Source: Prorocentrum cordatum
Lineage: Eukaryota; Sar; Dinophyceae; Prorocentrales; Prorocentraceae
Reading direction: 5' to 3'
NCBI GenBank assembly: GCA_963575745.1
Contig: CAUYUJ010016707.1
Span: 1 to 64,000, forward strand
Length of the DNA: 64,000 nucleotides
The translations under genes and the position numbers were made by a program. The notes beneath the pieces were generated by a model, which was not told the DNA's origin, did no database searches, and worked only from the letters and a program-made list of their open reading frames with translations. Below, one piece after another: positions 1 through 11,235 of the stretch. How positions within the stretch are numbered: position 1 is the first letter of the stretch; each line of letters starts with the position of its first letter.

Positions 1-345
1 ATGCCCCCAAGACCGATCCAAGACGGCCCAAGAGGCCTCCGAAAGGATCCCACAACAGCCCCAGGGGGCCCCAAGACGGTGCCCACATACGGTCCCAAAA
101 GGAGCCCAAGAGAAGGAACACGAACCGAACATCCGAGGCTTCCGCCCCAAGAGGCCTGCAAGAGGCACCAAGAGGCGCCCAGGAGGCCCCAAGAGGCCCC
201 CAAGAGGTCCCAAGAGGCCCCCAAGCCCAGGAGGCCCCAAGAAGCCCCCAAGGCCCCAAAGGAGGCACGAAGAGGCCCCAAAACGGCCCCCAAGAGGCGT
301 CCAAACTGCCTCCCAGAAGCCCCCGAGAGGCCTCCCACCAAATCC
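1..345. repeat. Degenerate CCAAGAGGCC minisatellite
   Basis: Loose tandem copies of a 10-12 base unit around CCAAGAGGCCCC. The same unit recurs at 6,290-6,415 and 47,560-48,085. The open frame across it (Pro-Lys-Glu-Ala-rich) follows from the repeat and is not a gene. Bases 346-534 are unique and carry nothing I recognise. Confidence 0.8.
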
Positions 346-534
346 CCACGAACATTCAATAGGCTTCATGCCCACAAACCCAGGCGTGACGGGATGGGCC
401 GAAGGCCATTAGATAACAACGTGCGAGGGAATGAGAAAGTGGTGAAGACACTGCACACGAAACAGAAGAGAGGGGAAAGGACAACAGCATTTGGACCCAG
501 CTGGCCGCGATGTGGCCTCCAATGAATTAAGGAT

Positions 535-712
535 GGGGAGGAGGAGGAGGAGGAGGAGGAGGAGGAGGAGGACGAGGAGGAGCAGGAGGAGGAGGAGGAG
601 GACGAGGAGGAGGAAGAGGAGGAGGAGGAGGCGGAGGAGGAGGCGGAGGAGCTCGAGGCGGAGGAGGAGGAGGAGGAGGAGGAGGAGGAGGAGGAGGAGG
701 AGGAGGCAGCGC
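535..712. repeat. (GGA)n microsatellite
   Basis: Near-continuous GGA with a few GAC and GCG interruptions. It lies just beyond the 3' end of the minus-strand RNase H remnant. Reading frames through it give poly-Arg, poly-Glu or poly-Gly on + and poly-Ser or poly-Pro on -. Confidence 0.95.
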
Positions 713-717
713 GGCGG

Positions 718-1500
718 CTACCGCGCCGCCGTGCGGCCAACGCGGGCAAGCACGCGCGTCTGCAGCGCGGCCAGCCGATCGGCGGCCGGCGGGGCCGACG
801 ACGGCCGCACGGACGCAGCCCTCGCCTCGCAGATGGCCCGCGCAGCGGCAGCGTCCACGGCGGCGCGTCCAGCGGCCGCCGCGCGGGCCGCAGCGGCGCG
901 GTCGGGGGTTGGCGCAGGACGGGGGCCAGCGCGGGCCACCGCCGCTGCAAGCACGAGCTCCTCCAAGGCCGGTGGCGGCGGCGGCGCCCGCGGCGCCGGG
1001 GCGGCCGCGCGAAGGCTCGCCCGCGGGCGCCGCGCGGCAGCGGAATCGCGCACTGTGACCTGCCTCTAGGCGCAGCCTGGGACACACGGGACGCGTTCGT
1101 GGTGAATCGCGGCGCATGTGACTGCGTCCAAGACCGCCGACTTTGCCATGTTGAAGAGCCCCGAGGCCGGACCCCACGGCTGCGGACAGGCAGCTGCATC
1201 CTTGGCTAGGCCGTCCGCCAAGCGAGTGGCCCTCCAATCCGCTGCATTGCCCGCGCGTGCGTCGGACCTCCAGGCCACGCCGATCACAGACTGCACGCCG
1301 TGAGCCGGCATCCAGACTAGCCGGCCAGCAGCGACACGGGCCGATGAACAATGCTGCCATGAGGCCCCCCACTGTAGCCCGATGCTGCCCCAACGATGCC
1401 CGAACATGGCCCGCAGGCGGCTCAGCCTGGGGCGCGGCCCTTCTGCACGAGAGCGGGAGAGGAGCAGACCGCTGTCACACAATTCCTGCGACGGGGCCAC
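718..1500 (-). pseudogene. LINE RNase H C-terminal remnant
   Basis: One minus frame runs from about 1,500 to 718 with a single stop at 1,066-1,068. It contains VWMPAHGVQSVIG followed about 20 residues later by ATRLADGLAKDAA. This is the end of a retrotransposon RNase H domain: the KxxAH-like segment, then the last catalytic Asp in a N..AD.LAK setting. The first Asp/Glu motifs are not visible, so only the C-terminal part survives, followed by an Ala-rich tail. It would have degraded the RNA strand of the RNA:DNA hybrid during reverse transcription. No reverse transcriptase remains beside it. Bases 1,500-1,725 hold nothing else recognisable. Confidence 0.6.
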
Positions 1501-1725
1501 CTGTACTCACAAGGCCCCCGGCGACGGCGGCCAGGAGCACCCACGATGATGACCACGACGAGGTAGACGAAAGGCAGGGGGGAGACATGAGAAGCAGGGA
1601 GAGGACTGTGTAAACTCCGCCGTGGTCATCCGCTAGGCGGGTCTGTGCTGGAAAGGCCCTCACCCTGTGCCCATGGTGTGCCACACCCACCAGCTGGCGT
1701 TCCCCTGGCGTTCCCAAACTGGCGT

Positions 1726-1742
1726 CGTCGTCGTCGTCGACA

Positions 1743-1792
<50 letters not shown>

Positions 1793-1957
1793 GGTCGTCG
1801 TCGTCGTCGTCGTCGTCGTCGTCCGTCGTCGTCGTTGTCGTCGTGGTCGTCGACGTGGTCGTCGTGGTCGTCGTGGTCGTCCTCGTCATCGTCGACGTCG
1901 TCGTCGTCGTCCGTCGTCATCCGTCGTCCGTCGTCGTCGACCGTCGTCATCCGTCGT

Positions 1958-1995
<38 letters not shown>

Positions 1996-2262
1996 CGTCG
2001 GCGTCGTCGTCGACGTCGTCGTCGTCGTCGTGGTTGTCGTCGTCGTCGTCCATCGTCCATCGTCGACGTCGTCGTCGTCGACGTCGGCGTCGTCGTCGTC
2101 TTCGTTGTCATCGTCGTCGTCCGTCGTCTTCGCGTCGTGGTTGTCGTCATCCGTCGTCGTCGTCCGTCGACGTCGTCGTCGTCGTCGTCGTCGTTCGTCG
2201 TCGTCGTCGTCGTCGTCCGTCCGTCCGTCCGTCCGTCCGTCCGTCCGTCCGTCGACGTCGTC

Positions 2263-2293
<31 letters not shown>

Positions 2294-2868
2294 CGTCGTC
2301 GCCCTCGTCGTCGTCGTCCTCGTCGTCGTCATCGTCGTCGTCGTCGTCGTCCGTCGTCGTCGTCTGTCCGTCCGTCCGTCCGTCCGTCCGTCCGTCCGTC
2401 CTTCGTCTTCGGAGTCGACGTCGTCGTCGTCGCCCGTCGTCGTCGTCGTCGTCGTGCGACCCTTCGTCCGTCCATCCATCCGTTCGTCTGTGCGTCGTCG
2501 TCGTTGTCCGTCGTCGTCGTCGTCGTCGTCGTCGTCCGTCGTCATCCGTCGTCCGTCGTCGTCGTCCGTCGTCGTCCGTCGTCCTTCGTCCGTCGTCCGT
2601 CGTCCATCGTCGACGTCGTCGTCCGTCGACGTTGTCGTCGTCGTCGTCGTTCGTCGTCCGTGGTCCGTCGTCGTCGTCGTCGTCGTCAAAGTAGTCGTCG
2701 TCGTTGTCGTCGTCGTGCGTCGTCGTCCGTCGTCGCCGTCGTCCGTCGGCGTCGTCGTCGCCGTCGTCGTCCGTCGTTGTCGTCGTCGTCGTCGTCCGTC
2801 GTCGTCGTCGGTCGACCGTCGTCCGTCGTCGCAGTCGTCATCGTCGTCGTCGGCTGTCGTCGTGGCCG
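1726..2868. repeat. 1.1-kb (CGT)n array with CGTC blocks
   Basis: More than 1.1 kb of interrupted CGT repeats. Tetranucleotide CGTC runs sit at about 2,214-2,252 and 2,365-2,402. All six frames are open for long stretches (poly-Ser, Val or Arg on +, Asp, Thr or Arg on -). None is a credible gene. Confidence 0.95.
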
Positions 2869-2869
2869 G

Positions 2870-2906
<37 letters not shown>

Positions 2907-3500
2907 ACTGATGATGTTCATGGTGATGGTGACGATGACGACGATGACGCTGACGACGACGAAGAAAACGAAGACGACGGCAACGATGATCATGATTATG
3001 ATGATGGTGATAGTGGTGGTGATGATATTGATATGGTGTGATAGGGTGATGATGGCGACGATGATGATGATGATGGTGATTGTGGTGATCATAATAATGA
3101 TTATGCTTATGATGATAATGCTGGAAAAACGCTGATGCTGATGCAACTGATGATGATACATGATCCGGACACCTCCGGGTGGCCGACGATGATGATGATG
3201 ATGGAACTGATAATGATGATGCTGCTGATGATGATGCACATGGTGGCGATGATGACGAAGAGGATAATGACGATGATGCCGACGATAATGATGATGATGT
3301 TAATCATGATGATGACGACGATGATGATGGTGGTGGTGGTGATGATGCTGATGCTGATGATGGATGAGGATGCTGATGATGATTATAATGCTGATGCTGA
3401 TGCTGATGATGCTGCTGATGATGATGATGATGATGATGATGATGGTGGTGATGATGATGATGATGATAGTGGTGGTGATGATGGTGATGATGACGAGGGA
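2869..3500. repeat. (ATG)n / (GAT)n array
   Basis: Interrupted ATG repeats begin abruptly after the CGT array and end in a short GGA-rich stretch at about 3,500-3,590. Translations are poly-Met, poly-Asp or poly-His/Ile. Confidence 0.95.
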
Positions 3501-3596
3501 GCCAAGGAGGAGGATAAGGAGGTAGTGGAGCGGGGGGGACAAGGAGGAGGAGGAGGAGGAGGAGGAGCAGGAGGGAAGAAGAGGACAGGCATGAGG

Positions 3597-3755
3597 CGAG
3601 GGTGGCGAGTGCTGTCCGCAACAGCTGATCCAGCACGGGACAGTGCTGCAGCTCGGCCTGCAGCTGGTGCTGCCCCGACGCGAGCTTGGCCAACCGGTAG
3701 ACCTGGCAGAGGAGGCGGCGGCGGACGATGGCTGTGTCGTGTAGACGTGCTCCCC
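3597..3755 (-). CDS. Candidate host exon, function unknown
   Basis: Minus-strand stretch of normal amino-acid composition between repeats. It reads AIVRRRLLCQVYRLAKLASG and then ELQHCPVLDQLLRTALATLA. It is preceded by GTGAGCAG, giving an acceptor at 3,756. The right edge is weak: the first GT after the open part is at 3,596. The upstream in-frame stop supports an exon rather than a longer ORF. No family is recognised. It could belong to the same minus-strand gene as the pieces at 11.6-13.4 kb. Confidence is low because no homologue can be searched. Confidence 0.3.
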
Positions 3756-3919
3756 CTGCTCACTCGAAGGCCAATGGGGGATCACGAGGAGTGGGATGCT
3801 CACGCCTCTTCGGGTCAGAGAATCGAAGTAGAAGGCCGAGTGGCAGTGCGGCGTCCAGTGACGGAGGCGCCAATGCAAAGCGAGAGCATGTGAGCTTGAG
3901 AAACATCGTAGGCCACCCG

Positions 3920-4420
3920 CTATAGAGCACCACCCAGGCACCACGGTCCCAGAGTCATACAGAAACACCCACCGGGTACCAGCCATACAGCACCACCCGG
4001 GCACCATCGTACAGGAGTCGTTGAGCAGCACGCAGAGGGCACCAAGACAAGAGCGAAATATCGGACAATTCAAACACATCGCCCACAGGACACCACAGCA
4101 AGCACGACAGAGGCATCATATTGCGCCAGCCATAGAGCACCACCAGCAGCGCATCATGACAACTTTCCAGACACCATCATGCAACAACAACATGGCACCA
4201 CAGACTGGACACTTGCAAGAGCGAAAGAGAAAGACCACAACCTTCAAAAGTATCATGAGGGCACCAACTGTACAACATTAACCACAGAGCACCAGGGCAA
4301 TAAACCGAGCTCACGGCCTTCAATACAACATCATGCACCCCCCACGAGGCACCAGGGCAAAAACTATAACTTGCGACCATCGACTGCATTTTTAGGCATC
4401 GGCCATAGAGCATCACCGAA
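3920..4420. repeat. Degenerate ~75-bp tandem repeat
   Basis: Diverged units share a GAGCACCACCC core, then GGCACCAGGGCAA. A further copy lies at about 5,335-5,450. In one + frame the units read APPTRHQGKN. No gene is assigned. Confidence 0.6.
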
Positions 4421-4457
4421 CTATGTCAACACCGATACCTCACTAATAGAGGGAAAA

Positions 4458-4602
4458 GAACTATGCACATGCACCGATTCTGGCCAGGCCCATCCTGAGC
4501 CCAGGATCGGTGCATACGCCCTCCTACCTTGGCCAGGAAGGCATATGCACCGATCCTGGGTCAAAAATGGGCCTTGTCAGGATCGGTGCATGTGCATAGT
4601 TC
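4458..4602. mobile_element. 145-bp foldback element with nested palindromes
   Basis: The outer arms are about 35 bp inverted repeats starting GAACTATGCACATGCACCGA, with only a few mismatches. Inside is a second inverted pair built on the same GCACCGATCCTGG word. The word therefore appears four times in alternating orientation, at about 4,471, 4,502, 4,547 and 4,580. It has no coding capacity. No target duplication was found. It is probably a small non-autonomous transposable element or its relic. Confidence 0.6.
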
Positions 4603-4808
4603 TCTTCGCCCGAACTAAAGAGACCCTTGGTCACCAGCCGTAGAGCACCGCCCATCGAGTACAGTCGCAACTGAGAGGAAGGATCCGCGATAAGGGTGCA
4701 AGCCCCTTGGACGCCCGTGTCGAAATTTTCTCGAGCGCGGCAAGCCGTTCAAAATAGTCAAGGATGGGCACGGATGCAAGGATCCCCTTGGAAATGATAC
4801 CTTGGGCG

Positions 4809-4911
4809 CCCGAATTATCCGGGGTAACTCGGGTCCGGGGTAACTCGGGCTTGGATTCCCGAAAAACGAACCCGAGTTAGCCCTGACCCGAGTTACCCCT
4901 GATGATTCGGG
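4809..4911. repeat. 103-bp inverted repeat (41-bp arms)
   Basis: Arms 4,809-4,849 and 4,871-4,911 match at 37 of 41 positions around a 21-base loop. Each arm holds two direct copies of GGGGTAACTCGGG or a near variant. It could form a long hairpin in DNA or RNA. Confidence 0.75.
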
Positions 4912-5454
4912 ACTCTGAGATACCCGTGTTTGCCATCGATTCTGGATGCACCCAGACAGAAGCGCAAAGTGCCCTCGCAGAGCCCTAGTAGCGGTGCGAT
5001 AGTGGATACAGCGGGTGAGCGAAGTGAAGGTGATCCCCCTTTTGTGGGCGGCGGTGCCAGGGCCCTGCGCACAAGGCGCCTGCCACTCCCAGGAGCTTGA
5101 TGCCCCCTCTCTGCGACGTGAGTGAGCCGCCAGTAGAACCGGAAGAGAACGCAAGGATACCCGGGGGGTGCGGTGGCGGGGCGTGCGCGTGCGGGGTGGT
5201 GGTCGTGGTAGTGGTGGTGGTGGTCGGGGGGGGGGGGGCTTCCGCGCGCACGGAGCGTGTGTGCGCGCTCGCGGGAACGCGCGAACGCACCCGCGTGCGC
5301 AGCTGCCCTGCTATCCGGGTTTTGGATTGCACAAGTCGCCCATGGAATACCAAGGCAAGAACAGGAAAAAGCAACCTTCGAAGACATCACCGAGCACAAG
5401 CCATGAAGCACCACCCACAAGGCATCAGGGCAAGAACGAGAACTCATGGCTTTC

Positions 5455-6285
5455 ACATCCAACGTCTCTAGAAAAAACCGGTAGAGCGCCTTCGTGTAAG
5501 CACGACTTGGGAAAACAAGCAAACTTGTAATTGCTATCGCTGTCTGTACCATGTTGATTCAATCATGTCGGGCTGGCTGGCCACTGATGATATTGCCTTG
5601 TGCCCCCCCCCCGTTCATATGCGCACAATCAGCCCGAAACCTTTTGCCTTTTTCTTATCAAATCACGAGGGAACTCACTTGTTTGATTTCTTCTGGCTTG
5701 CGTGAAGAGTCACAGGCTGAGTGGCTGGGGGTTAAGGAGCCCGCAGACTTTACTAAACATCATGGCATTAGATGATTATCCAGCATTGCTGGCCCAAGTA
5801 ACTAAACGCTTCGCGCGAAGACAAGCTCATCGTGCTCTTCATCTACCCTCTTTCTCTATCTCTGCCTGTCACTGACTCTGTCTCCGTCTCTGCCTCTGTC
5901 TGTCTGTCTGTTTGTCGCTCTGCCAGTCTGCCTCTATCTCTTTTTCTTTCCCCCTTCTACACTCGACAAATCAAAAGTACGAGGAGGAAGAGACAAAAGA
6001 AGGTAACGACCGTTGCATTTCCCTTCCGCACTCAAGAACAACACGCACACACAATCTCGCTCTATATATCTTCATTGCCATACGCAAAAATTCGCCGGCC
6101 CAACGGGCCAGAGGCGTGCTAAGATCTCCGGTAACTACTTAACAATATTTCTAGTTCGCGCGCGAGGGGGGCGGCCCCTGGGGGGCCCCGGACGAAAAGT
6201 ACCCTGGCCGATCCCCGGCTGACCCCCGGGCGATCCCCAGGGGGGAGGCTATTTTTCGCCACCCCTCACGAGGATCGTGGCCTCC
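5455..6285. other. No gene recognised; pyrimidine-rich patch
   Basis: Mixed sequence of lower GC. Bases 5,835-5,955 are TCTG/TCTC-rich. No conserved domain, splice-consistent exon or RNA gene was seen. Confidence 0.5.
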
Positions 6286-6289
6286 GATG

Positions 6290-6415
6290 GGGGGGCCCCA
6301 AGAGCCCCCCAAGAGGCCCCAGGGGAGCCCAATACGCCGCCAAGGAGCCCCAAGACGCTCCCAAGAAGCCCCTAAGAAGCCCCCAAGACGGCCCCAAGAA
6401 GCCCCACATAGCGCT
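6290..6415. repeat. CCAAGAGGCC minisatellite, second locus
   Basis: Same loose 10-12 base unit as at 1-345, for example repeats of CCAAGAAGCCCC. From there to 6,690 nothing is recognised. Confidence 0.7.
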
Positions 6416-6694
6416 CCAGGGCCGGCGGAATGAGCGAAGCGATTAAATAAGCAAATATACAGGATGGGAAGGCAGGCGCCGTAATCATTTTCACCATCAT
6501 GCAACATCAAACTTCGTATCGCTTTGCACGGGTACCCTAACGGACCGCTGCCCAGCAGTAGTACTGTAGTAGCAGGAGGGGGATGAGGAGTGAGAGAAGA
6601 GGTCGGGCTGAAGAGGGCACAATTGACATTCCCTGTATCCTCCTGCCCCAAATTGGGAGGGTAAATAAGCAAAAAAGGATCATATCAAAAGGGG

Positions 6695-6835
6695 AAGCAG
6701 GAGGAGCAGGGAGCAAGAGGAGAAGGAGCAAAACGATGAGGAGGAGCAATATGACGAGGAGGAGGAGGATAACAAGGAACAAAAGGAGGAAAGCGGAGGA
6801 GGAGGAGGAGGAGGAGGAGGAGGAGGATTGAGGAA
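6695..6835. repeat. (AGG)n microsatellite
   Basis: AGG/GGA runs interrupted by A-rich words, densest at 6,793-6,828. Confidence 0.9.
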
Positions 6836-7124
6836 TGAGAAGGCCAGACTGAAGAAGGAGTAGGTGCAGAAGAGGAGGATAACGACGGCACGAACGACGA
6901 CGAGGACGACGACGACGGAGGCACTTGCGGCGGGTCGGGCCGAGGTGGACAGGTTCACCACGTTCATACTCGGAAGGTGCGCCTGCAATCGCCGTCCACT
7001 TCTCACTTCTTCTGCCCCAGTGTTCTACCTGCTCCAGTGTTCTACCTCCTCCTTCCCTTTTTATCCTCGTCGCTCTCTCTTCCCCCCTTCCTCTTCGTCG
7101 ATGTCCTCCTTCGATTTTGCGCAG

Positions 7125-7259
7125 GGGCCAACAATCCTGGGACTCTTGCAAGCCTACCGCGAAGTGTTCTCAGAACAAGATGAAATTCGAACATCAAAAC
7201 ATTTCTCTCAGAACAGAAAGCCGGCGTCCTGAAACAGGACTGCCTGAACCAGGAGTGTG
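7125..7259 (+). CDS. Candidate host exon, function unknown
   Basis: The stretch is bounded by a good acceptor (CGATTTTGCGCAG before 7,125) and a strong donor (GTAAGA from 7,260). It is open throughout in one frame (135 nt, 45 codons in total; for example QQSWDSCKPTAKCSQNK). A second frame begins GPTILGLLQAYREVFSEQ but stops before the donor. No family is recognised. Splice-site quality is the only support. Confidence 0.3.
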
Positions 7260-7364
7260 GTAAGAACATTGTACACATACGACGACAGGCTCTTACAAGA
7301 TGGTAGGTGGACCTGTGGGAAGGCCAAAGCGCTTCCTCACTGCTTGACAAATGCCTCCCCCTCA

Positions 7365-8075
7365 TTCTCTCATTCTCTCATTCTCTCTCTCTCTCTCTAC
7401 GCACACACACTTACAAATTCTCTCCTCTCTCCCCTGATTGTTTCCGGAAGATCGTCGGCCCTTTCCGCGTGCTCTTGTTACACAGACACAGACACACACA
7501 CGAGTTCAAACATTGATGTTTCTTATGGCTTTTCCAATCCGATTGTTTTCGGTGTTACACAATGCTGCTCCCCCCGCAATGTTGGCCTCATTCTCAGATC
7601 AGCGCTTCGCTCCCGTCGTTCAGAATGGCGCTCTCGCTCCAGCGCGAGCATTTCTTCTTGATCCGAATCCTTTTTCATCGTTGTCGCCTCCCTCATTTCC
7701 CCTTCTCCGCCTTCCCCTGGTCCTCCTGCTCCTCCCACTCCTTCCACTGCAACTCCTGCTGCTGTTCGTCCTCGTCCTCCTCCTTCCTCGTCCTCGTCCT
7801 TTTCCTCCTGCTCATCCGTCACCTCCTCCTCCTCCTCCTCCTCCTTCACCGTCCTCGTCCTCGTCCTTTTCCTCCTGCTCATCCTCCTGCCCATCCGTCA
7901 CCTCCTCCTCCTCCTCCTCCTCCTCCTCTTCCTCCTCCCTCTCCTATGTGCGCAGCTCCCAATTTTCCGATTGCGCATAACCAGGTCGGGGTCCTCTTTG
8001 GAGTGCCAGGTCCGCTGTGACACGCGTCGGCGGATAGAAAAAAACAGCGCAATGGAAGGGATGGCCGCAAGTTCA
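7365..8075. repeat. Dispersed repeat cassette A with CCT core
   Basis: The left part has CT and CA runs. The middle has GCTCTCGCTCCAGCGCGAG-type sequence near 7,560-7,660. The core at 7,690-7,945 is (CCT)n. The right end (CAGGTCCGCT, then GACACGCGTC, then GCGGATAGA) matches the right end of the cassette at 45,240-46,280, whose core is CA/CGCA instead. Confidence 0.65.
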
Positions 8076-8189
8076 GCTGGATGAGACCAGCAGATCGATC
8101 GCGACATGTGCGAGGACCTCTCGATGCGGTGGTCACGCCGTTGTTGCAGTATGGTCGGCAGTTGCACAGTCCATCACACTGGTAACTTG

Positions 8190-9350
8190 GCTCACCAGAG
8201 GAGTCCGACCCCAAAGTTATCGAGTGGGAGTTCCCTGGCGAGCGGGTGACAGGCAACGAGGACCTGACGGGCATGCTGCCAGACTTCACCGATTCAGTGC
8301 AGAAGTTTCCATGGCGTGAGGCGTCAACTCACTTTGCAGGCGAAGGTATGGCGGGGGGGGGGTGAGAACGCTTCCGTGATTTCCATGCTACGTCGGCTAC
8401 GTGAGACGCCGAAGGGGCGGACCATGAGATGAGACACTCCAAGCGATCACTATCGGGTTGAACTTGGCCGATAGGTCGAGGCTCGAGGGAGTCCATCCTG
8501 AACAACAATGGTGTGCAAGCTGTCTGGTGCACGGAGAGCGCCACCGTGAGACGCTCTCCCACAGATGTAGGTGCCTGCAACGAGCTGGTACCAACGTTCG
8601 GGTACGCCTCATGAGGACCAGCCAGACACACGCACACACACAGTTCGAGGTTCTGTAGAGTTGGCATGGGCTTTGCTTTCATCGAGCCTCGTGATCCAGC
8701 GGTGCTTGGACGAGGCAGACGAAGTCCGCTGCCAGGCAATACGCAGACAGTTCATTGTGGAGAGTTGGCGATGTTTGAACTCATCCTGAAGAGAACTCGT
8801 GGATCGTTTGTCTACGTGGCGGGTTAGAATCACAAGTGAATCGGAGGCCCCGTGAAGCAGCATCGGAAGTCGATTTTTGGGCAGCAACAAGGAGTTTGAT
8901 GCACGGCGCACGGGGACAAGGAGTACTTGTGGCCGTTGCCATGAATTCAAATATTTCTCGAGTCGAGGGCCTTCAAAACGGATATGCACCTGGGATGCCC
9001 GAGGGTAATGAGCGGGCTGATGAACTGGCTGGAGCTGCGGCACGAGGAGCGCGTGCGGACGAGACAGACAGAATGAGTGTGTTGCTTCACGAGCCACGTG
9101 CGGAATACGTTCGGAGGCGACTCACCCATGCGACCATGGACTGCATAATCGCTGATCCCTCGGCCGAAACATGCGATAGAAGAAGTCCTCGCCTAATCTC
9201 GCCTGCCCCTGCGTGAGGATGGCCGCCCGTGTGTTGTTTGCGGAGGGCCCGCGTCCAAACAGAAAACGACCAAATGTCTTAAGGCGCCCTGTGTTCCACT
9301 TGTGGCGATCGATCGCGTTTGAAACAGGGGTCCCCGGAGGTTTGAATGTC
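8190..9350 (+). pseudogene. LINE RNase H remnant with a 315-bp interruption
   Basis: Pieces of an RNase H domain occur in order. First comes EWEFPGERVTGNEDLTG, leading to TDSVQKFPWREAS (where TDGS would be expected). Then LPGNTQTVHCGELAMFELIL (the QTvxxxEL motif with the catalytic Glu). Then VDFWAATRSL, and then MPEGNERADELAGAAARG (the last Asp). A C-x2-C...C zinc-like segment (RPCVVCGGPASKQ) follows at about 9,220. The frame changes at least twice and stops occur, so it is dead. The domain is split at 8,346-8,660 by a segment with GT and AG ends. Reverse transcriptase is not present next to it. Confidence 0.6.
8346..8660 (+). other. Intron-like insertion inside the RNase H remnant
   Basis: The insert starts GTATGG and ends CTGTAGAG. 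Removing it joins THFAGE to GMGFAFIEP in one frame, as expected for an RNase H core. It could be a spliceosomal intron, an intron-generating element or a plain insertion. No terminal inverted repeats were seen. Confidence 0.4.
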
Positions 9351-9626
9351 CACTGTGCGGAGGGTGTCTGCACTCCACACACGATCTTTGATTTCACGGT
9401 GATCTTGATATCTGGCTCTGTGGGTCTTGTGGCTCTTTCGCCTCCCAAAACGTTCCAGACCTAAGGAGGCCATGCACGAATAAGCGCAAACAGACACGCA
9501 CATAATGTCCAAACAAGATCGGCGATCGGCTCTGGCCAAAGGTTCTCGCGATGTCGGAGCAACAAGCCAGAGGCCGCATCCCACCTGCATGAATCTGTTT
9601 CGCTTCGCAAACTCACCATTTCCATG

Positions 9627-9688
9627 TCCATCTCCTCCTCCTCCCCCTCCTCCTCCTCCTCCTCCTCCTCCTCCTCCTCCCACCCGTT
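9627..9688. repeat. (CCT)n microsatellite
   Basis: Uninterrupted CCT block just before the 120-bp tandem duplication. Confidence 0.95.
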
Positions 9689-9742
9689 AGATCTTACGAC
9701 GGTTTACTGCGGGTCCCCCTCCCCCGAGGTCAGGGAAGAGTG

Positions 9743-9982
9743 GGCCCTCTCTTTCCTCGCCTGGTCCCAGGGCCTCCAGAGGCCCCCCGAGCCTCTGGGA
9801 GGCCGCCAGGCCCTGCGCGCGCGAGGCTCCCGCGGCCTCGCGCTCCTCGGCACCCGCCGCGAGGCCCTCTTGTTCCTCGCCTGGTCCCAGGGCCTCCAGA
9901 TGCCCCCCGAGCATCTGGGAGGCCGCCGGGCCCTGCGCGCGCGAGGCTCCTGCGGCCTCGCGCTCCTCGGCACCCGCCGCGA
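9743..9982. repeat. 120-bp unit repeated twice
   Basis: Two head-to-tail copies with an exact 120-base period and few differences. Because 120 is 40 codons, both strands keep an open 40-residue repeat (for example FLAWSQGLQ on +). No known domain. Confidence 0.85.
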
Positions 9983-10039
9983 GGCGGAGGCCCTGGGGCG
10001 GGGGGTGGAGGCGCGGCGGGCGACGGGTGAGGAGCCCGA

Positions 10040-10373
10040 GGAGGAGGACCTCCTCCTCCTCCCTCCTCTCCTCCTCCTCCTCCTCCCCCTCCTTCCTCTC
10101 TTCCTCCTCCTCCTCCTCCTCCTCCCTCCCCCTCCTCCTCTCTTCCTCCTCCTCCTCCTCCTCCTCCCTCCTTCTCCTCCTCCTCCTCCTCCTCCTCCGC
10201 CTCCTCCTCCTCCTCCCTCGTTTGCCCTTTTCCCCCCCTCCTGGCTCGCCGTGTGCTTCTCTCCTTTCTCTTCGCGCCTGCCGAATGCGGTCGTACCCCG
10301 CACGGTTGTGGGCGTCCTCCTCCTCCGCCGCCGCCTCCTCCTCCCTGCGACGGCCGCGGCTCGCCCCGTAGGG

Positions 10374-10412
<39 letters not shown>

Positions 10413-10416
10413 TTGG

Positions 10417-10472
<56 letters not shown>

Positions 10473-10500
10473 GTCGTCAAGGTCTTGGGTCGTCGCGTTG
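10040..10500. repeat. (CCT)n then (CGT)n arrays
   Basis: CCT-rich 10,040-10,222. GC-rich unique spacer to 10,375. CGT repeats 10,376-10,490. Confidence 0.9.
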
Positions 10501-10679
10501 GGATCGTCGTTGTAGTCGCCGACGTCGAGAACGTCGTCTTGGTCGTCGTCGGGGGGAAGGGGGAGGGGGGGAGAGAGAGGGACAGAGAACGGTAAGAAGG
10601 ACGAAGGAGGGGATACAAGAAGGACCGAGCAAGGAGGGGAGGGAAGTTACAAGAGGGTGGAGAAGATGGGTACCTGTCT

Positions 10680-11235
10680 GTTGTTCCTCCTCCTCGTCAT
10701 CTTCGTCGTCGTCGTCCTCCTCCTCCTTCCTTTATCACCTCCCACATGTATCTGCCTCCTCTCACTTTCCCTTACATCCTCCCCTGCCCCTGCTCCTCCT
10801 AAGGCTCCCCGGTCCAACTACGCGCGAAGCACTGAATTGTTTTCGGTGCTCCCTGACGAGGGAATAGCAGGGGACTCCAACTCCTTCCGTTGGCGTCCTC
10901 CTCCTCCTCCTCCTAGCAGGGAGCAGGGCCTGCATAGAAGAGAAGGGAACTCACTTTCCTCCTCCTCCTCCTCCTCGTCCTTACTCTCTTCCTCCTCCTC
11001 CTCCTCCTCCTCGCCTTCGCCTCCTTCGGGGACATTCTGACCCGGGTCAATCCAGACCCGGGTCAGTCAAGCCTTGCAGAATCCTACAAGATCCTGCAAG
11101 ATCCTGCACCCAAACCCGGGTCAATGCGAGGGGTCCTGCAAGATCCTGCAGGATCCTGCACCCAAACCCGGGTCAATGCGACCCTGGCACTGCAGGATCC
11201 TGCAAGATCTGGCGCCCTGGCTGATCCCCGTTTGC
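10680..11235. repeat. CCT blocks and GATCCTGC tandem repeat
   Basis: CCT-rich blocks lie at 10,680-10,735 and 10,895-11,030. From 11,040 there are two palindromic GACCCGGGTC words. Then come two ~60-bp copies containing AGATCCTGCA and AACCCGGGTCAATGCGA. No gene recognised. Confidence 0.75.

Noticed and set aside
1645-3041. Very long open frames (over 400 codons) in the CGT/ATG arrays
   Set aside because: They translate the trinucleotide repeats in every frame and show no domain or codon bias.
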